This document shows, one piece after another, positions 44,545 through 58,090 of a stretch of DNA of 64,000 bases. Below the pieces are notes generated by a model. That model saw only the letters and a program-made list of their open reading frames with translations. It searched no databases and had not been told where the DNA came from. The position numbers were made by a program, and so were the translations under genes. Position 1 is the stretch's first letter. Each line of letters starts with the position of its first letter. Origin of the DNA: Archivesica marissinica (lineage: Eukaryota > Mollusca > Bivalvia > Venerida > Vesicomyidae); the NCBI GenBank assembly GCA_014843695.1, contig CM026391.1, forward strand, positions 18,428,871-18,492,870, written 5' to 3'.

Positions 44545-47500
44545 CTACAATACATCAACACCAAGTTACTTGTAGCCACATGCGGGCATGGATACCTTCC
44601 CCCGTACTACAATACATCAACGACACCAAGTTACTTGTACTTGTAGCCACATGCGAGCACAGATACCTTCCCCCATACTACAATACATCAACGACACCAA
44701 GTTACTTGTAGCCACATGCAGGCATGGATACCTTCCCCTGTACTACAATACATCAACAACACCAAGTTACTTGTAGCCACATGCGGGCTCAGATACCTTC
44801 CCCCGTACTACAATACATCAACGACACCAAGTTACTTGTAGCCACATGCGGGCTCAGATACCTACCCCCGTACTACAATACATCAACGACACCAAGTTAC
44901 TTGTAGCCACATGCGGGCTCAGATACCTTCCCCCGTACTACAATACATCAACGACACCAAGTTACTTGTAGCCACATGCAGGCTCAGATACCTTCCCCCG
45001 TACTACAATACATCAATGACACCAAGTTACTTGTACTTGTAGCCACATGCGGGCTCAGATACCTTCCCCCGTACTACAATACATCGATGACACCAAGTTA
45101 CTTGTACTTGTAGCCACATGCGGGCATGGATACCTTCCCCCGTACTACAATACATCAACGACACCAAGTTACTTGTACTTGTAGCCACATGCGGGCACAG
45201 ATACCTTCCCCCATACTACAATACATCAACGACACCAAGTTACTTGTAGCCACATGCGGGCTCAGATACCTTCCCCCGTACTACAATACATCAACGACAC
45301 CAAGTTACTTGTAGCCACATGCGGGCTCAGATACCTTCCCCCGTACTACAATACATCAACGACACCAAGTTACTTGTAGCCACATGCGGGCTCAGATACC
45401 TTCCCCCGTACTACAATACATCAACGACACCAAGTTACTTGTAGCCACATGCGGGCTCAGATACCTTCCCCCGTACTACAATACATCAACGACACCAAGT
45501 TACTTGTAGCCACATGCGGGCTCAGATACCTTCCCCCGTACTACAATACATCAACGACACCAAGTTACTTGTAGCCACATGCGGGCTCAGATACCTTCCC
45601 CCGTACTACAATACATCAACGACACCAAGTTACTTGTAGCCACATGCGGGCTCAGATACCTTCCCCCGTACTACAATACATCAACGACACCAAGTTACTT
45701 GTAGCCACATGCGGGCTCAGATACCTTCCCCCGTACTACAATACATCAACGACACCAAGTTACTTGTAGCCACATGCGGGCTCAGATACCTTCCCCCGTA
45801 CTACAATACATCAACGACACCAAGTTACTTGTACTTGTAGCCACATGCGGGCATGGATACCTTCCCCCGTACTACAATACATCAACGACACCAAGTTACT
45901 TGTAGCCACATGCGGGCACAGATACCTTCCCCCGTACTACAATACATCAACGACACCAAGTTACTTGTATTGTAGCCACATGCGGGCACAGATACCTTCC
46001 CCCGTACTACAATACATCAACGACACCAAGTTACTTGTTTTTGTAGCCACATGCGGGCATGGATACCTTCCCCTGTACTACAATACATCAACAACACCAA
46101 GTTACTTGTAGCCACATGCGGGCACAGATACCTTCCCCCGTACTACAATACATCAACGACACCAAGTTACTTGTAGCCACATGCGGGCTCAGATACCTTC
46201 CCCCGTACTACAATACATCAACAACACCAAGTTACTTGTAGCCACATGCGGGCTCAGATACCTTCCCGCGTACTACAATACATCAACGACACCAAGTTAC
46301 TTGTAGCCACATACGGGCTCAGATACCTTCCCCCGTACTACAATACATCGATGACACCAAGTTACTTGTACTTGTAGCCACATGCGGGCTCAGATACCTT
46401 CCCCCGTACTACAATACATCGATGACACCAAGTTACTTGTACTTGTAGCCACATGCGGGCTCAGATACCTTCCCCTGTACTACAATACATCAACGACACC
46501 AAGTTACGTGTAGCCACATGCAGGCTCAGATACCTTCCCCTGTACTACAATACATCAACAACACCAAGTTACTTGTAGCCACATGCAGGCTCAGATACCT
46601 TCCCCCGTACTACAATACATCAACGACACCAAGTTACTTGTAGCCACATGCGGGCATGGATACCTTCCCCCGTACTACAATACATCAACGACACCAAGTT
46701 ACTTGTACTTGTAGCCACATGCGGGCTCAGATACCTTCCCCCGTACTACAATACATCGACGACACCAAGTTACTTGTAGCCACATGCGGGCATGGATACC
46801 TTCCCCCGTACTACAATACATCAACGACACCAAGTTACTTGTACTTGTAGCCACATGCGGGCTCAGATACCTTCCCCCGTACTACAATACATCAACGACA
46901 CCAAGTTACTTGTAGCCACATGCGGGCATGGATACCTTCCCCCGTACTACAATACATCAACGACACCAAGTTACTTGTAGCCACATGCGGGCATGGATAC
47001 CTTCCCCTGTACTACAATACATCAACAACACCAAGTTACTTGTAGCCACATGCGGGCATGGATACCTTCCCCCGTACTACAATACATCAACGACACCAAG
47101 TTACTTGTAGCCACATGCGGGCATGGATACCTTCCCCCGTACTACAATACATCAACGACACCAAGTTACTTGTAGCCACATGCGGGCTCAGATACCTTCC
47201 CCCGTACTACAATACATCAACGACACCAAGTTACTTGTACTTGTAGCCACATGCGGGCATGGATACCTTCCCCTGTACTACAATACATCAACAACACCAA
47301 GTTACTTGTAGCCACATGCGGGCACAGATACCTTCCCCCGTACTACAATACATCAACGACACCAAGTTACTTGTTCTTGTAGCCACATGCGGGCATGGAT
47401 ACCTTCCCCTGTACTACAATACATCAACAACACCAAGTTACTTGTAGCCACATGCGGGCACAGATACCTTCCCCCGTACTACAATACATCAACGACACCA

Positions 47501-50500
47501 AGTTACTTGTAGCCACATGCGGGCTCAGATACCTTCCCCCGTACTACAATACATCAACGACACCAAGTTACTTGTAGCCACATGCGGGCTCAGATACCTT
47601 CCCCCGTACTACAATACATCAACAACACCAAGTTACTTGTAGTCACATGCGGGCTCAGATACCTTCCCCCGTACTACAATACATCAACGACACCAAGTTA
47701 CTTGTAGCCACATGCGGGCTCAGATACCTTCCCCCGTATTACATTACATCAACGACACCAAGTTACTTGTACTTGTAGCCACATGCGGGCTCAGATACCT
47801 TCCCCCGTACTACAATACATCAACGACACCAAGTTACTTGTATTTGTAGCCACATGCAGGCACAGATACCTTCCCCCGTACTACAATACATCAACGACAC
47901 CAAGTTACTTGTACTTGTAGCCACATGCGGGCATGGATACCTTCCCCTGTACTACAATACATCGACGACACCAAGTTACTTGTACTTGTAGCCACATGCG
48001 GGCATGGATACCTTCCCCCCGTACTACAATACATCAACGACACCAAGTTACTTGTAGCCACATGCGGGCATGGATACCTTCCCCTGTACTACAATACATC
48101 AACAACACCAAGTTACTTGTAGCCACATGCGGGCTCAGATACCTTCCCCCGTACTACAATACATCAACGACACCAAGTTACTTGTAGCCACATGCGGGCT
48201 CAGATACCTCCCCCTACTACAATACATCAACGACACCAAGTTACTTGTAGCCACATGCGGGCTCAGATACCTTCCCCTGTACTACAATACATCAACAACA
48301 CCAAGTTACTTGTAGCCACATGCGGGCTCAGATACCTTCCCGCGTACTACAATACATCAACGACACCAAGTTACTTGTAGCCACATACGGGCTCAGATAC
48401 CTTCCCCCGTACTACAATACATCGATGACACCAAGTTACTTGTACTTGTAGCCACATGCGGGCTCAGATACCTTCCCCCGTACTACAATACATCGATGAC
48501 ACCAAGTTACTTGTACTTGTAGCCACATGCGGGCTCAGATACCTTCCCCGTACTACAATACATCAACGACACCAAGTTACTTGTACTTGTAGCCACATGC
48601 GGGCTCAGATACCTTCCCCTGTACTACAATACATCAACGACACCAAGTTACGTGTAGCCACATGCAGGCTCAGATACCTTCCCCTGTACTACAATACATC
48701 AACAACACCAAGTTACTTGTAGCCACATGCAGGCTCAGATACCTTCCCCCGTACTACAATACATCGACGACACCAAGTTACTTGTAGCCACATGCGGGCA
48801 TGGATACCTTCCCCCGTACTACAATACATCAACGACACCAAGTTACTTGTACTTGTAGCCACATGCGGGCTCAGATACCTTCCCCCGTACTACAATACAT
48901 CAACGACACCAAGTTACTTGTAGCCACATGCGGGCATGGATACCTTCCCCCGTACTACAATACATCAACGACACCAAGTTACTTGTACTTGTAGCCACAT
49001 GCGGGCTCAGATACCTTCCCCCGTACTACAATACATCGATGACACCAAGTTACTTGTAGCCACATGCGGGCACAGATACCTTCCCCCGTACTACAATACA
49101 TCAACGACACCAAGTTACTTGTACTTGTAGCCACATGCGGGCATGGATACCTTCCCCTGTACTACAATACATCGACGACACCAAGTTACTTGTACTTGTA
49201 GCCACATGCGGGCATGGATACCTTCCCCCCGTACTACAATACATCAACGACACCAAGTTACTTGTAGCCACATGCGGGCATGGATACCTTCCCCTGTACT
49301 ACAATACATCAACAACACCAAGTTACTTGTAGCCACATGCGGGCATGGATACCTTCCCCCGTACTACAATACATCAACGACACCAAGTTACTTGTAGCCA
49401 CATGCGGGCATGGATACCTTCCCCCGTACTACAATACATCAACGACACCAAGTTACTTGTAGCCACATGCGGGCTCAGATACCTTCCCCCGTACTACAAT
49501 ACATCAACGACACCAAGTTACTTGTACTTGTAGCCACATGCGGGCATGGATACCTTCCCCTGTACTACAATACATCAACAACACCAAGTTACTTGTAGCC
49601 ACATGCGGGCACAGATACCTTCCCCCGTACTACAATACATCAACGACACCAAGTTACTTGTTCTTGTAGCCACATGCGGGCATGGATACCTTCCCCTGTA
49701 CTACAATACATCAACAACACCAAGTTACTTGTAGCCACATGCGGGCACAGATACCTTCCCCCGTACTACAATACATCAACGACACCAAGTTACTTGTAGC
49801 CACATGCGGGCTCAGATACCTTCCCCCGTACTACAATACATCAACACACCAAGTTACTTGTAGCACATGCGGGCTCAGATACCTTCCCCCGTACTACAAT
49901 ACATCAACACACCAAGTTACTTGTAGCACATGCGGGCTGATACCTTCCCCCGTATACATACATCAACGACACCAAGTTACTTGTAGCCACATGCGGGCTC
50001 AGATACCTTCCCCCGTACTACATACATCAACGACACCAAGTTACTTGTAGCCACATGCGGCCAGATACCTTCCCCCGTACTACAATACATCAACGACACC
50101 AAGTTACTTGTACTTGTAGCCACATGCGGGCATGGATACCTTCCCCTGTACTACAATACATCACGACACCAAGTTACTTGTAGCCACATGCGGGCATGGA
50201 TACCTTCCCCGTACTACAATACATCAACGACACCAGTTACTTGTACTTGTAGCCACATGCGGGCAGATACCTTCCCCCGTACTACAATACATCAACGACA
50301 CCAAGTTACTTGTAGCCACATGCGGGCTCAGATACCTTCCCCCGTACTACAATACATCAACAACACCAAGTTACTTGTAGTCACATGCGGGCTCAGATAC
50401 CTTCCCCCGTACTACAATACATCAACGACACCAAGTTACTTGTAGCCACATGCGGGCTCAGATACCTTCCCCCGTATTACATTACATCAACGACACCAAG

Positions 50501-53500
50501 TTACTTGTACTTGTAGCCACATGCGGGCTCAGATACCTTCCCCCGTACTACAATACATCAACGACACCAAGTTACTTGTATTTGTAGCCACATGCAGGCA
50601 CAGATACCTTCCCCCGTACTACAATACATCAACGACACCAAGTTACTTGTACTTGTAGCCACATGCGGGCATGGATACCTTCCCCTGTACTACAATACAT
50701 CGACGACACCAAGTTACTTGTACTTGTAGCCACATGCGGGCATGGATACCTTCCCCCGTACTACAATACATCAACGACACCAAGTTACTTGTAGCCACAT
50801 GCGGGCATGGATACCTTCCCCTGTACTACAATACATCAACAACACCAAGTTACTTGTAGCCACATGCGGGCATGGATACCTTCCCCCGTACTACAATACA
50901 TCAACGACACCAAGTTACTTGTAGCCACATGCGGGCATGGATACCTTCCCCCGTACTACAATACATCAACGACACCAAGTTACTTGTACTTGTAGCCACA
51001 TGCGGGCATGGATACCTTCCCCCGTACTACAATACATCAACAACACCAAGTTACTTGTAGCCACATGCGGGCACAGATACCTTCCCCCGTACTACAATAC
51101 ATCAACGACACCAAGTTACTTGTAGCCACATGCGGGCTCAGATACCTTCCCCCGTACTACAATACATCGACGACACCAAGTTACTTGTACTTGTAGCCAC
51201 ATGCGGGCTCAGATACCTTCCCCCGTACTACAATACATCGACGACACCAAGTTACTTGTAGCCACATGCGGGCTCAGATACCTTCCCCCGTACTACAATA
51301 CATCAACAACACCAAGTTACTTGTAGCCACATGCGGGCTCAGATACCTTCCCCCGTACTACAATACATCAACGACACCAAGTTACTTGTACTTGTAGCCA
51401 CATGCGGGCTCAGATACCTTCCCCCGTACTACAATACATCGATGACACCAAGTTACTTGTACTTGTAGCCACATGCGGGCTCAGATACCTTCCCCGTACT
51501 ACAATACATCAACGACACCAAGTTACTTGTACTTGTAGCCACATGCGGGCTCAGATACCTTCCCCTGTACTACAATACATCAACGACACCAAGTTACGTG
51601 TAGCCACATGCAGGCTCAGATACCTTCCCCTGTACTACAATACATCAACAACACCAAGTTACTTGTAGCCACATGCGGGCTCAGATACCTTCCCCCGTAC
51701 TACAATACATCGACGACACCAAGTTACTTGTAGCCACATGCGGGCATGGATACCTTCCCCCGTACTACAATACATCAACGACACCAAGTTACTTGTACTT
51801 GTAGCCACATGCGGGCTCAGATACCTTCCCCCGTACTACAATACATCAACGACACCAAGTTACTTGTAGCCACATGCGGGCATGGATACCTTCCCCCGTA
51901 CTACAATACATCAAGTCCGCCTCCGTGGTCGAGTGGTTAAGGTCGCTGACTTGTATACCACTGTAACCTATCATCACTGATGGTCACGGGTTCGAGCCCC
52001 GCTCAGACCGTGTCTCATTTATATGAAAAAGTTGGCAGTTTCTTACGGAGGTTGGCGCACCCAAGTACTGGTTAACCGCTGGAGCCTGCCCAGGAAAGGT
52101 GTTGTTAGGTAAACTGCCCGCCGGCGATATAGCCCAAAATGGTGCTGATGCAGGCGTAAAACCCGAAATATAAAAAAATAAAAAAACAATACATCAACGA
52201 CACCAAGTTACTTGTACTTGTAGCCACATGCGGGCTCAGATACCTTCCCCCGTACTACAATACATCGATGACACCAAGTTACTTGTAGCCACATGCGGGC
52301 ACAGATACCTTCCCCCGTACTACAATACATCAACGACACCAAGTTACTTGTACTTGTAGCCACATGCGGGCATGGATACCTTCCCCTGTACTACAATACA
52401 TCGACGACACCAAGTTACTTGTACTTGTAGCCACATGCGGGCATGGATACCTTCCCCCCGTACTACAATACATCAACGACACCAAGTTACTTGTAGCCAC
52501 ATGCGGGCATGGATACCTTCCCCTGTACTACAATACATCAACAACACCAAGTTACTTGTAGCCACATGCGGGCATGGATACCTTCCCCCGTACTACAATA
52601 CATCAACGACACCAAGTTACTTGTAGCCACATGCGGGCATGGATACCTTCCCCCGTACTACAATACATCAACGACACCAAGTTACTTGTAGCCACATGCG
52701 GGCTCAGATACCTTCCCCCGTACTACAATACATCAACGACACCAAGTTACTTGTACTTGTAGCCACATGCGGGCATGGATACCTTCCCCTGTACTACAAT
52801 ACATCAACAACACCAAGTTACTTGTAGCCACATGCGGGCACAGATACCTTCCCCCGTACTACAATACATCAACGACACCAAGTTACTTGTTTTTGTAGCC
52901 ACATGCGGGCATGGATACCTTCCCCTGTACTACAATACATCAACAACACCAAGTTACTTGTAGCCACATGCGGGCACAGATACCTTCCCCCGTACTACAA
53001 TACATCAACGACACCAAGTTACTTGTAGCCACATGCGGGCTCAGATACCTTCCCCCGTACTACAATACATCAACAACACCAAGTTACTTGTAGTCACATG
53101 CGGGCTCAGATACCTTCCCCCGTACTACAATACATCAACGACACCAAGTTACTTGTAGCCACATGCGGGCTCAGATACCTTCCCCCGTATTACATTACAT
53201 CAACGACACCAAGTTACTTGTAGCCACATGCGGGCTCAGATACCTTCCCCCGTACTACAATACATCAACGACACCAAGTTACTTGTATTTGTAGCCACAT
53301 GCAGGCTCAGATACCTTCCCCTGTACTACAATACATCAACAACACCAAGTTACTTGTAGCCACATGCGGGCTCAGATACCTTCCCCCGTACTACAATACA
53401 TCAACGACACCAAGTTACTTGTAGCCACATGCAGGCTCAGATACCTTCCCCCGTACTACAATACATCGATGACACCAAGTTACTTGTACTTGTAGCCACA

Positions 53501-55448
53501 TGCGGGCTCAGATACCTTCCCCCGTACTACAATACATCGATGACACCAAGTTACTTGTACTTGTAGCCACATGCGGGCTCAGATACCTTCCCCGTACTAC
53601 AATACATCAACGACACCAAGTTACTTGTACTTGTAGCCACATGCGGGCTCAGATACCTTCCCCCGTACTACAATACATCAACGACACCAAGTTACTTGTA
53701 GCCACATGCGGGCTCAGATACCTTCCCCCGTACTACAATACATCAACAACACCAAGTTACTTGTAGCCACATGCGGGCTCAGATACCTTCCCCCGTACTA
53801 CAATACATCAACGACACCAAGTTACTTGTACTTGTAGCCACATGAGGGCTCAGATACCTTCCCCCGTACTACAATACATCAACGACACCAAGTTACTTGT
53901 AGCCACATGCGGGCATGGATACCTTCCCCCGTACTACAATACATCAATGACACTAAGTTACTTGTAGCCACATGCGGGCTCAGATACCTTCCCCCGTACT
54001 ACAATACATCAACAACACCAAGTTACTTGTAGCCACATGCGGGCATGGATACCTTCCCCCGTACTACAATACATCAACGACACCAAGTTACTTGTAGCCA
54101 CATGCGGGCTCAGATACCTTCCCCCGTACTACAATACATCAACAACACCAAGTTACTTGTAGCCACATGCGGGCTCAGATACCTTCCCCCGTACTACAAT
54201 ACATCAACAACACCAAGTTACTTGTACTTGTAGCCACATGCGGGCACAGATACCTTCCACCGTACTACAATACATCAACGACACCAAGTTACTTGTAGCC
54301 ACATGCGGGCATGGATACCTTCCCCCGTACTACAATACATCAACGACACTAAGTTACTTGTAGCCACATGCGGGCACAGATACCTTCCACTGTACTACAA
54401 TACATCAACGACACCAAGTTACTTGTAGCCACATGCGGACACAGATACCTTCCCCCGTACTACAATACATCAACGACACCAAGTTACTTGTAGCCACATG
54501 CGGGCACAGATACCTTCCCCCGTACTACAATACATCAATGACACCAAGTTACTTGTAGCCACATGTGGGCACAGATACCTTCCACTGTACTACAATACAT
54601 CAACGACACCAAGTTACTTGTAGCCACATGCGGGCACAGATACCTTCCCCCGTACTACAATACATCAACGACACCAAGTTACTTGTAGCCACATGCGGGC
54701 ACAGATACCTTCCCCCGTACTACAATACATCAACGACACCAAGTTACTTGTAGCCACATGCGGGCACAGATACCTTCCCCCGTACTACAATACATCAACG
54801 ACACCAAGTTACTTGTAGCCACATGCGGGCACAGATACCTTCCACTGTACTACAATACATCAACGACACCAAGTTACTTGTAGCCACATGCGGGCACAGA
54901 TACCTTCCCCCGTACTACAATACATCAACGACACCAAGTTACTTGTAGCCACATGCGGGCATGGATACCTTCCCCCGTACTACAATACATCAACGACACC
55001 AAGTTACTTGTACTTGTAGCCACATGCGGGCACAGATACCTTCCCCCGTACTACAATACATCAACGACACTAAGTTACTTGTAGCCACATGCGGGCACAG
55101 ATACCTTCCACTGTACTACAATACATCAACGACACCAAGTTACTTTTAGCCACATGCGGGCACAGATACCTTCCCCCGTACTACAATACATCAACAACAC
55201 CAAGTTACTTGTAGCCACATGCGGGCACAGATACCTTCCCCCGTACTACAATACATCAACGACACCAAGTTACTTGTAGCCACATGCGAGCACAGATACC
55301 TTCCACCGTACTACAATACATCAACGACACCAAGTTACTTGTAGCCACATGCGGGCTCAGATACCTTCCCCTGTACTACAATACAGCAACGACACCAAGT
55401 TACTTGTAGCCACATGCGGGCTCAGATACCTTCCCCCGTACTACAAGA
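44545..55448. repeat. 10.9-kb minisatellite, 65/71-bp units, about 160 copies, with kilobase-scale internal duplications
   Basis: The 65-bp unit is gggctcagataccttccccc plus gtactacaatacatcaacga, caccaagttacttgtagcca and catgc. The 71-bp form has an extra ttgtac. Main variants are ctcag/catgg/cacag, ccg/ctg and caacga/cgatga/caacaa. Rare variant strings recur at 47925, 49135 and 52364, and at 48456, 51402 and 53500, so multi-kilobase blocks were duplicated. A family A SINE interrupts it at 51915. It fills most of NUDCD2 intron 3. Confidence 0.98.
51915..52186 (+). mobile_element. Young family A SINE inserted in the 65-bp array, 11-bp target duplication
   Basis: The head reads CTCCGTGGTCGAGTGGTTAA (A box) and CACGGGTTCGAGCCCCG (B box), tRNA-Ser/Leu-like. 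The body includes TTATATGAAAAAGTTGGCAG, TACTGGTTAACCGCTGGAGC and ATGGTGCTGATGCAGGCG. The tail is AAATATAAAAAAATAAAAAA. CAATACATCAA flanks it exactly at 51904-51914 and 52187-52197. Confidence 0.95.
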
Positions 55449-55888
55449 CTTCAGTAACACTAAATTACATGTATCCGGTAGTCGCATACCGTGGCACAGT
55501 TGCCTTCCATGACACAGTAATCACAGTTGTCATAGTGAAATGAATTTGATAACTGTTGTCATGGAAACTGATATTGTGTTGCCTACGAAACTGCTGTACG
55601 TGTGTCATGTTAATGAAATCTTGTCTTCAATTGTTATAGAAGGCACAACTCGCCATACGGTGTCTTTGTATCAGAGCTCTAGTCAAATGGTTCACAAGAT
55701 TTTTCAAAAATTGGACTTCTAATGACAAAGAGGCGACTGTTTTGAAGTGCTGGTGTCAGTTTACTCACTGTTGTATTCTTTAATGATCAAAAATGGACAA
55801 ATGCAGAATTATATACATGTTAAGACATTTTTGAAAATGAAAAACAAATTCTGAAGAAATTGGACGCTTGTCTTTGTTCTGCTTGCAG
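55449..55888. other. Intronic stretch before NUDCD2 exon 4
   Basis: Single-copy sequence between the 10.9-kb array and the last acceptor. No other element seen. The acceptor tract is TTGTTCTGCTTGCAG. Confidence 0.45.
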
Positions 55889-55966
55889 AATCCTGGGATG
55901 GACTTCAGTAATGCCGAGATAACTGGAAACTACCACAGTGGAGGACCACAGCTTCCCGGCACGTAG
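55889..55966 (+). CDS. NUDCD2: NUDCD2 exon 4 (last coding exon)
   Basis: The exon encodes NPGMDFSNAEITGNYHSGGP then QLPGT and a TAG stop. It matches the conserved C-terminal tail NPGFDFSGAEISGNYTKGGPDF of NUDCD2. The acceptor is TGCTTGCAG at 55887-55888, and phase 0 fits exon 3. With exons 1-3 this gives a 154-residue protein, close to the 157 residues of the human protein. The extreme C-terminus (QLPGT) differs from vertebrate proteins. Confidence 0.95.
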   Translation, partial: NPGMDFSNAEITGNYHSGGPQLPGT

Positions 55967-56065
55967 CATACACAATTTGTAGACATGAGATTTTGATGTG
56001 GCACATAATGGGTCGAACCCTAGCTTCCAGGCATGGGCAGTCATCATGCGACAAATGAAATTGTT

Positions 56066-56370
56066 ACATACTGAAGCGAGTTTATCTTGAAGAACTCAAT
56101 GTCATATTGAAGCGAGTTTATCTTGAAGAACTCAATGACATATTAAAGTGAGTTTATCTTGAAGAACTCAATGACATATTGAAGCGAGTTTATCTTGAAG
56201 AACTCAATGACATATTGAAGCGAGTTTATCTTGAAGAACTCAATGTCATATTGAAGCAAGTTTATCTTGAACTCAATGTCATATTGAAGCGAGTTTATCT
56301 TGAAGAACTCAATGTCATATTGAAGCGAGTTTATCTTGAAGAACTCGATGTCATATTGAAGCGAGTTGAA
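56066..56370. repeat. Minisatellite, 36-bp unit, about 8-9 copies
   Basis: The unit is atattgaagcgagtttatct plus tgaagaactcaatgtc. It starts 100 bp after the NUDCD2 stop, so it is probably in the 3' UTR. One unit contains ATTAAA (near 56143), a possible secondary polyadenylation signal. Confidence 0.95.
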
Positions 56371-56489
56371 CTGCAGTACTATGCACATCCACCCTGGACC
56401 ATTTAAGAATATTTCATTACAGGAAGCATTATCATCTAGGCTCAGCACTGGTTCTATTTAGGCAATGCCATTCATGACACACCTTGTCC

Positions 56490-58090
56490 TTCCAACAGTT
56501 GTCATCTAATCTATTCCCCGGTCCAACAGTTCTATCAGGTCTATTCCCCGGTCCAACAGTTCTGTCAGCTGGTCTATTCCCCAGTCCAACAGTTCTGTCA
56601 GCTGGTCTATTCCCAGGTCCAACAGTTCTATTCCCCAGTCCAACAGTTCTGTCAGGTCTATTCCCCAGTCCAACAGTTCTGTCAGGTCTATTCCCCGGTC
56701 CAACAGTTCTGTCAGTTGGTCTATTCCCCGGTCCAACAGTTCTGTCAGGTCTATTCCCCGGTCAAGCAGTTCTGTCAGCTGGTCTATTCCCCGGTCCAAC
56801 AGTTCTGTCAGCTGGTCTATTCCCCAGTCCAACAGTTCTGTCAGCTGGTCTATTCCCAGGTCCAACAGTTCTATTCCCCAGTCCAACAGTTCTGTCAGGT
56901 CTATTCCCCAGTCCAACAGTTCTGTCAGGTCTATTCCCCGGTCCAACAGTTCTGTCAGTTGGTCTATTCCCCGGTCCAACAGTTCTGTCAGGTCTATTCC
57001 CCGGTCAAGCAGTTCTGTCAGCTGGTCTATTCCCCGGTCCAACAGTTCTGTCAGCTGGTCTATTCCCCAGTCCAACAGTTCTGTCAGGTCTATTCCCCAG
57101 TCCAACAGTTCTGTCAGGTCTATTCCCCAGTCCAACAGTTCTGTCAGGTCTATTCCCCAGTCCAACAGTTCTGTCAGGTCTATTCCCCGGTCCAACAGTT
57201 CTGTCAGGTCTATTCCCCAGTCCAATAGTTCTGTCAGCTGGTCTATTCCCCAGTCCAATAGTTCTGTCAGCTGGTCTATTCCCCAGTCCAACAGTTCTGT
57301 CAGCTGGTCTATTCCCCAGTCCAACAGTTCTGTCATCTCAGCTCATCTGGTGTAATTCTACAGTCCAACAGTTCTGTCATCTCATGTAATTCTACAGTCC
57401 AACAGTTATGTCATCTCGTGTAATTATACAGTCCAACAGTTCTGTCATCTGGTGTAATTCTACAGTTCTGTCATCTGGTGTAATTCTACAGTCCAAAAGT
57501 TCTGTCATCTGGTGTAATTCCCCAGTCCAACAATTCTGTCACATAGTGTAATTCTACAGTCCAGCAGTTCTGTCAAGTCTATTCCCCGGTCCAACAGTTC
57601 TGTCAGGTCTATTCCCCAGTCCAACAGTTCTGTCAGGTCTATTCCCCGGTTCAACAGTTCTGTCAGCTGGTCTATTCCCCATTCCAATAGTTCTGTCAGG
57701 TCTATTCCCCGGTCCAATAGTTCTTCAGCTGGTCTATTCCCCAGTCCAACAGTTCTGTCAGGTCTATTCCCCGGTCCAATAGTTCTGTCAGCTGGTCTAT
57801 TCCCCAGTCCAACAGTTCTGTCAGGTCTATTCCCCGGTCCAATAGTTCTGTCAGCTGGTCTATTCCCCAGTCCAATAGTTCTGTCAGCTGGTCTATTCCC
57901 CAGTCCAACAGTTCTGTCATCTGGTGTAATTCTACAGTCCCAACGGTTCTGTCATCTGATGTAATTCTACAGTCAAACAGTTCTGTGTACAGTCCAGTCA
58001 AGTATGTTCCCCAGTCCCACAGTCTGTCATCTGGTCTATTCCAGAGTTCTGTCATCTGGTGACCAGGTCTATTCCCCAGTTCTGTCATCT
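56490..58090. repeat. 1.6-kb minisatellite, about 27-33-bp units, with a second subfamily
   Basis: The core unit is ggtctattccccagtccaac plus agttctgtca, often with an extra gct. From about 57350 some units switch to a catctggtgtaattctacag form. A block (about 56560-56760) recurs almost unchanged at about 56800-57020, a higher-order duplication. Pyrimidine-rich on the plus strand. Probably in the NUDCD2 3' UTR or just downstream. Confidence 0.96.

Noticed and set aside
44545..55448. CRISPR-like array because of regular 65-bp spacing
   Set aside because: The whole unit repeats, with no unique spacers, in an intron of a eukaryotic gene.
44451..55543. Many 60-120-codon ORFs (YINDTKLLVATC, YYNTSTTPSYL)
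   Set aside because: Repeat-generated frames of the 65/71-bp array, each beginning at the same ATG in the unit and ending at the same TAG.
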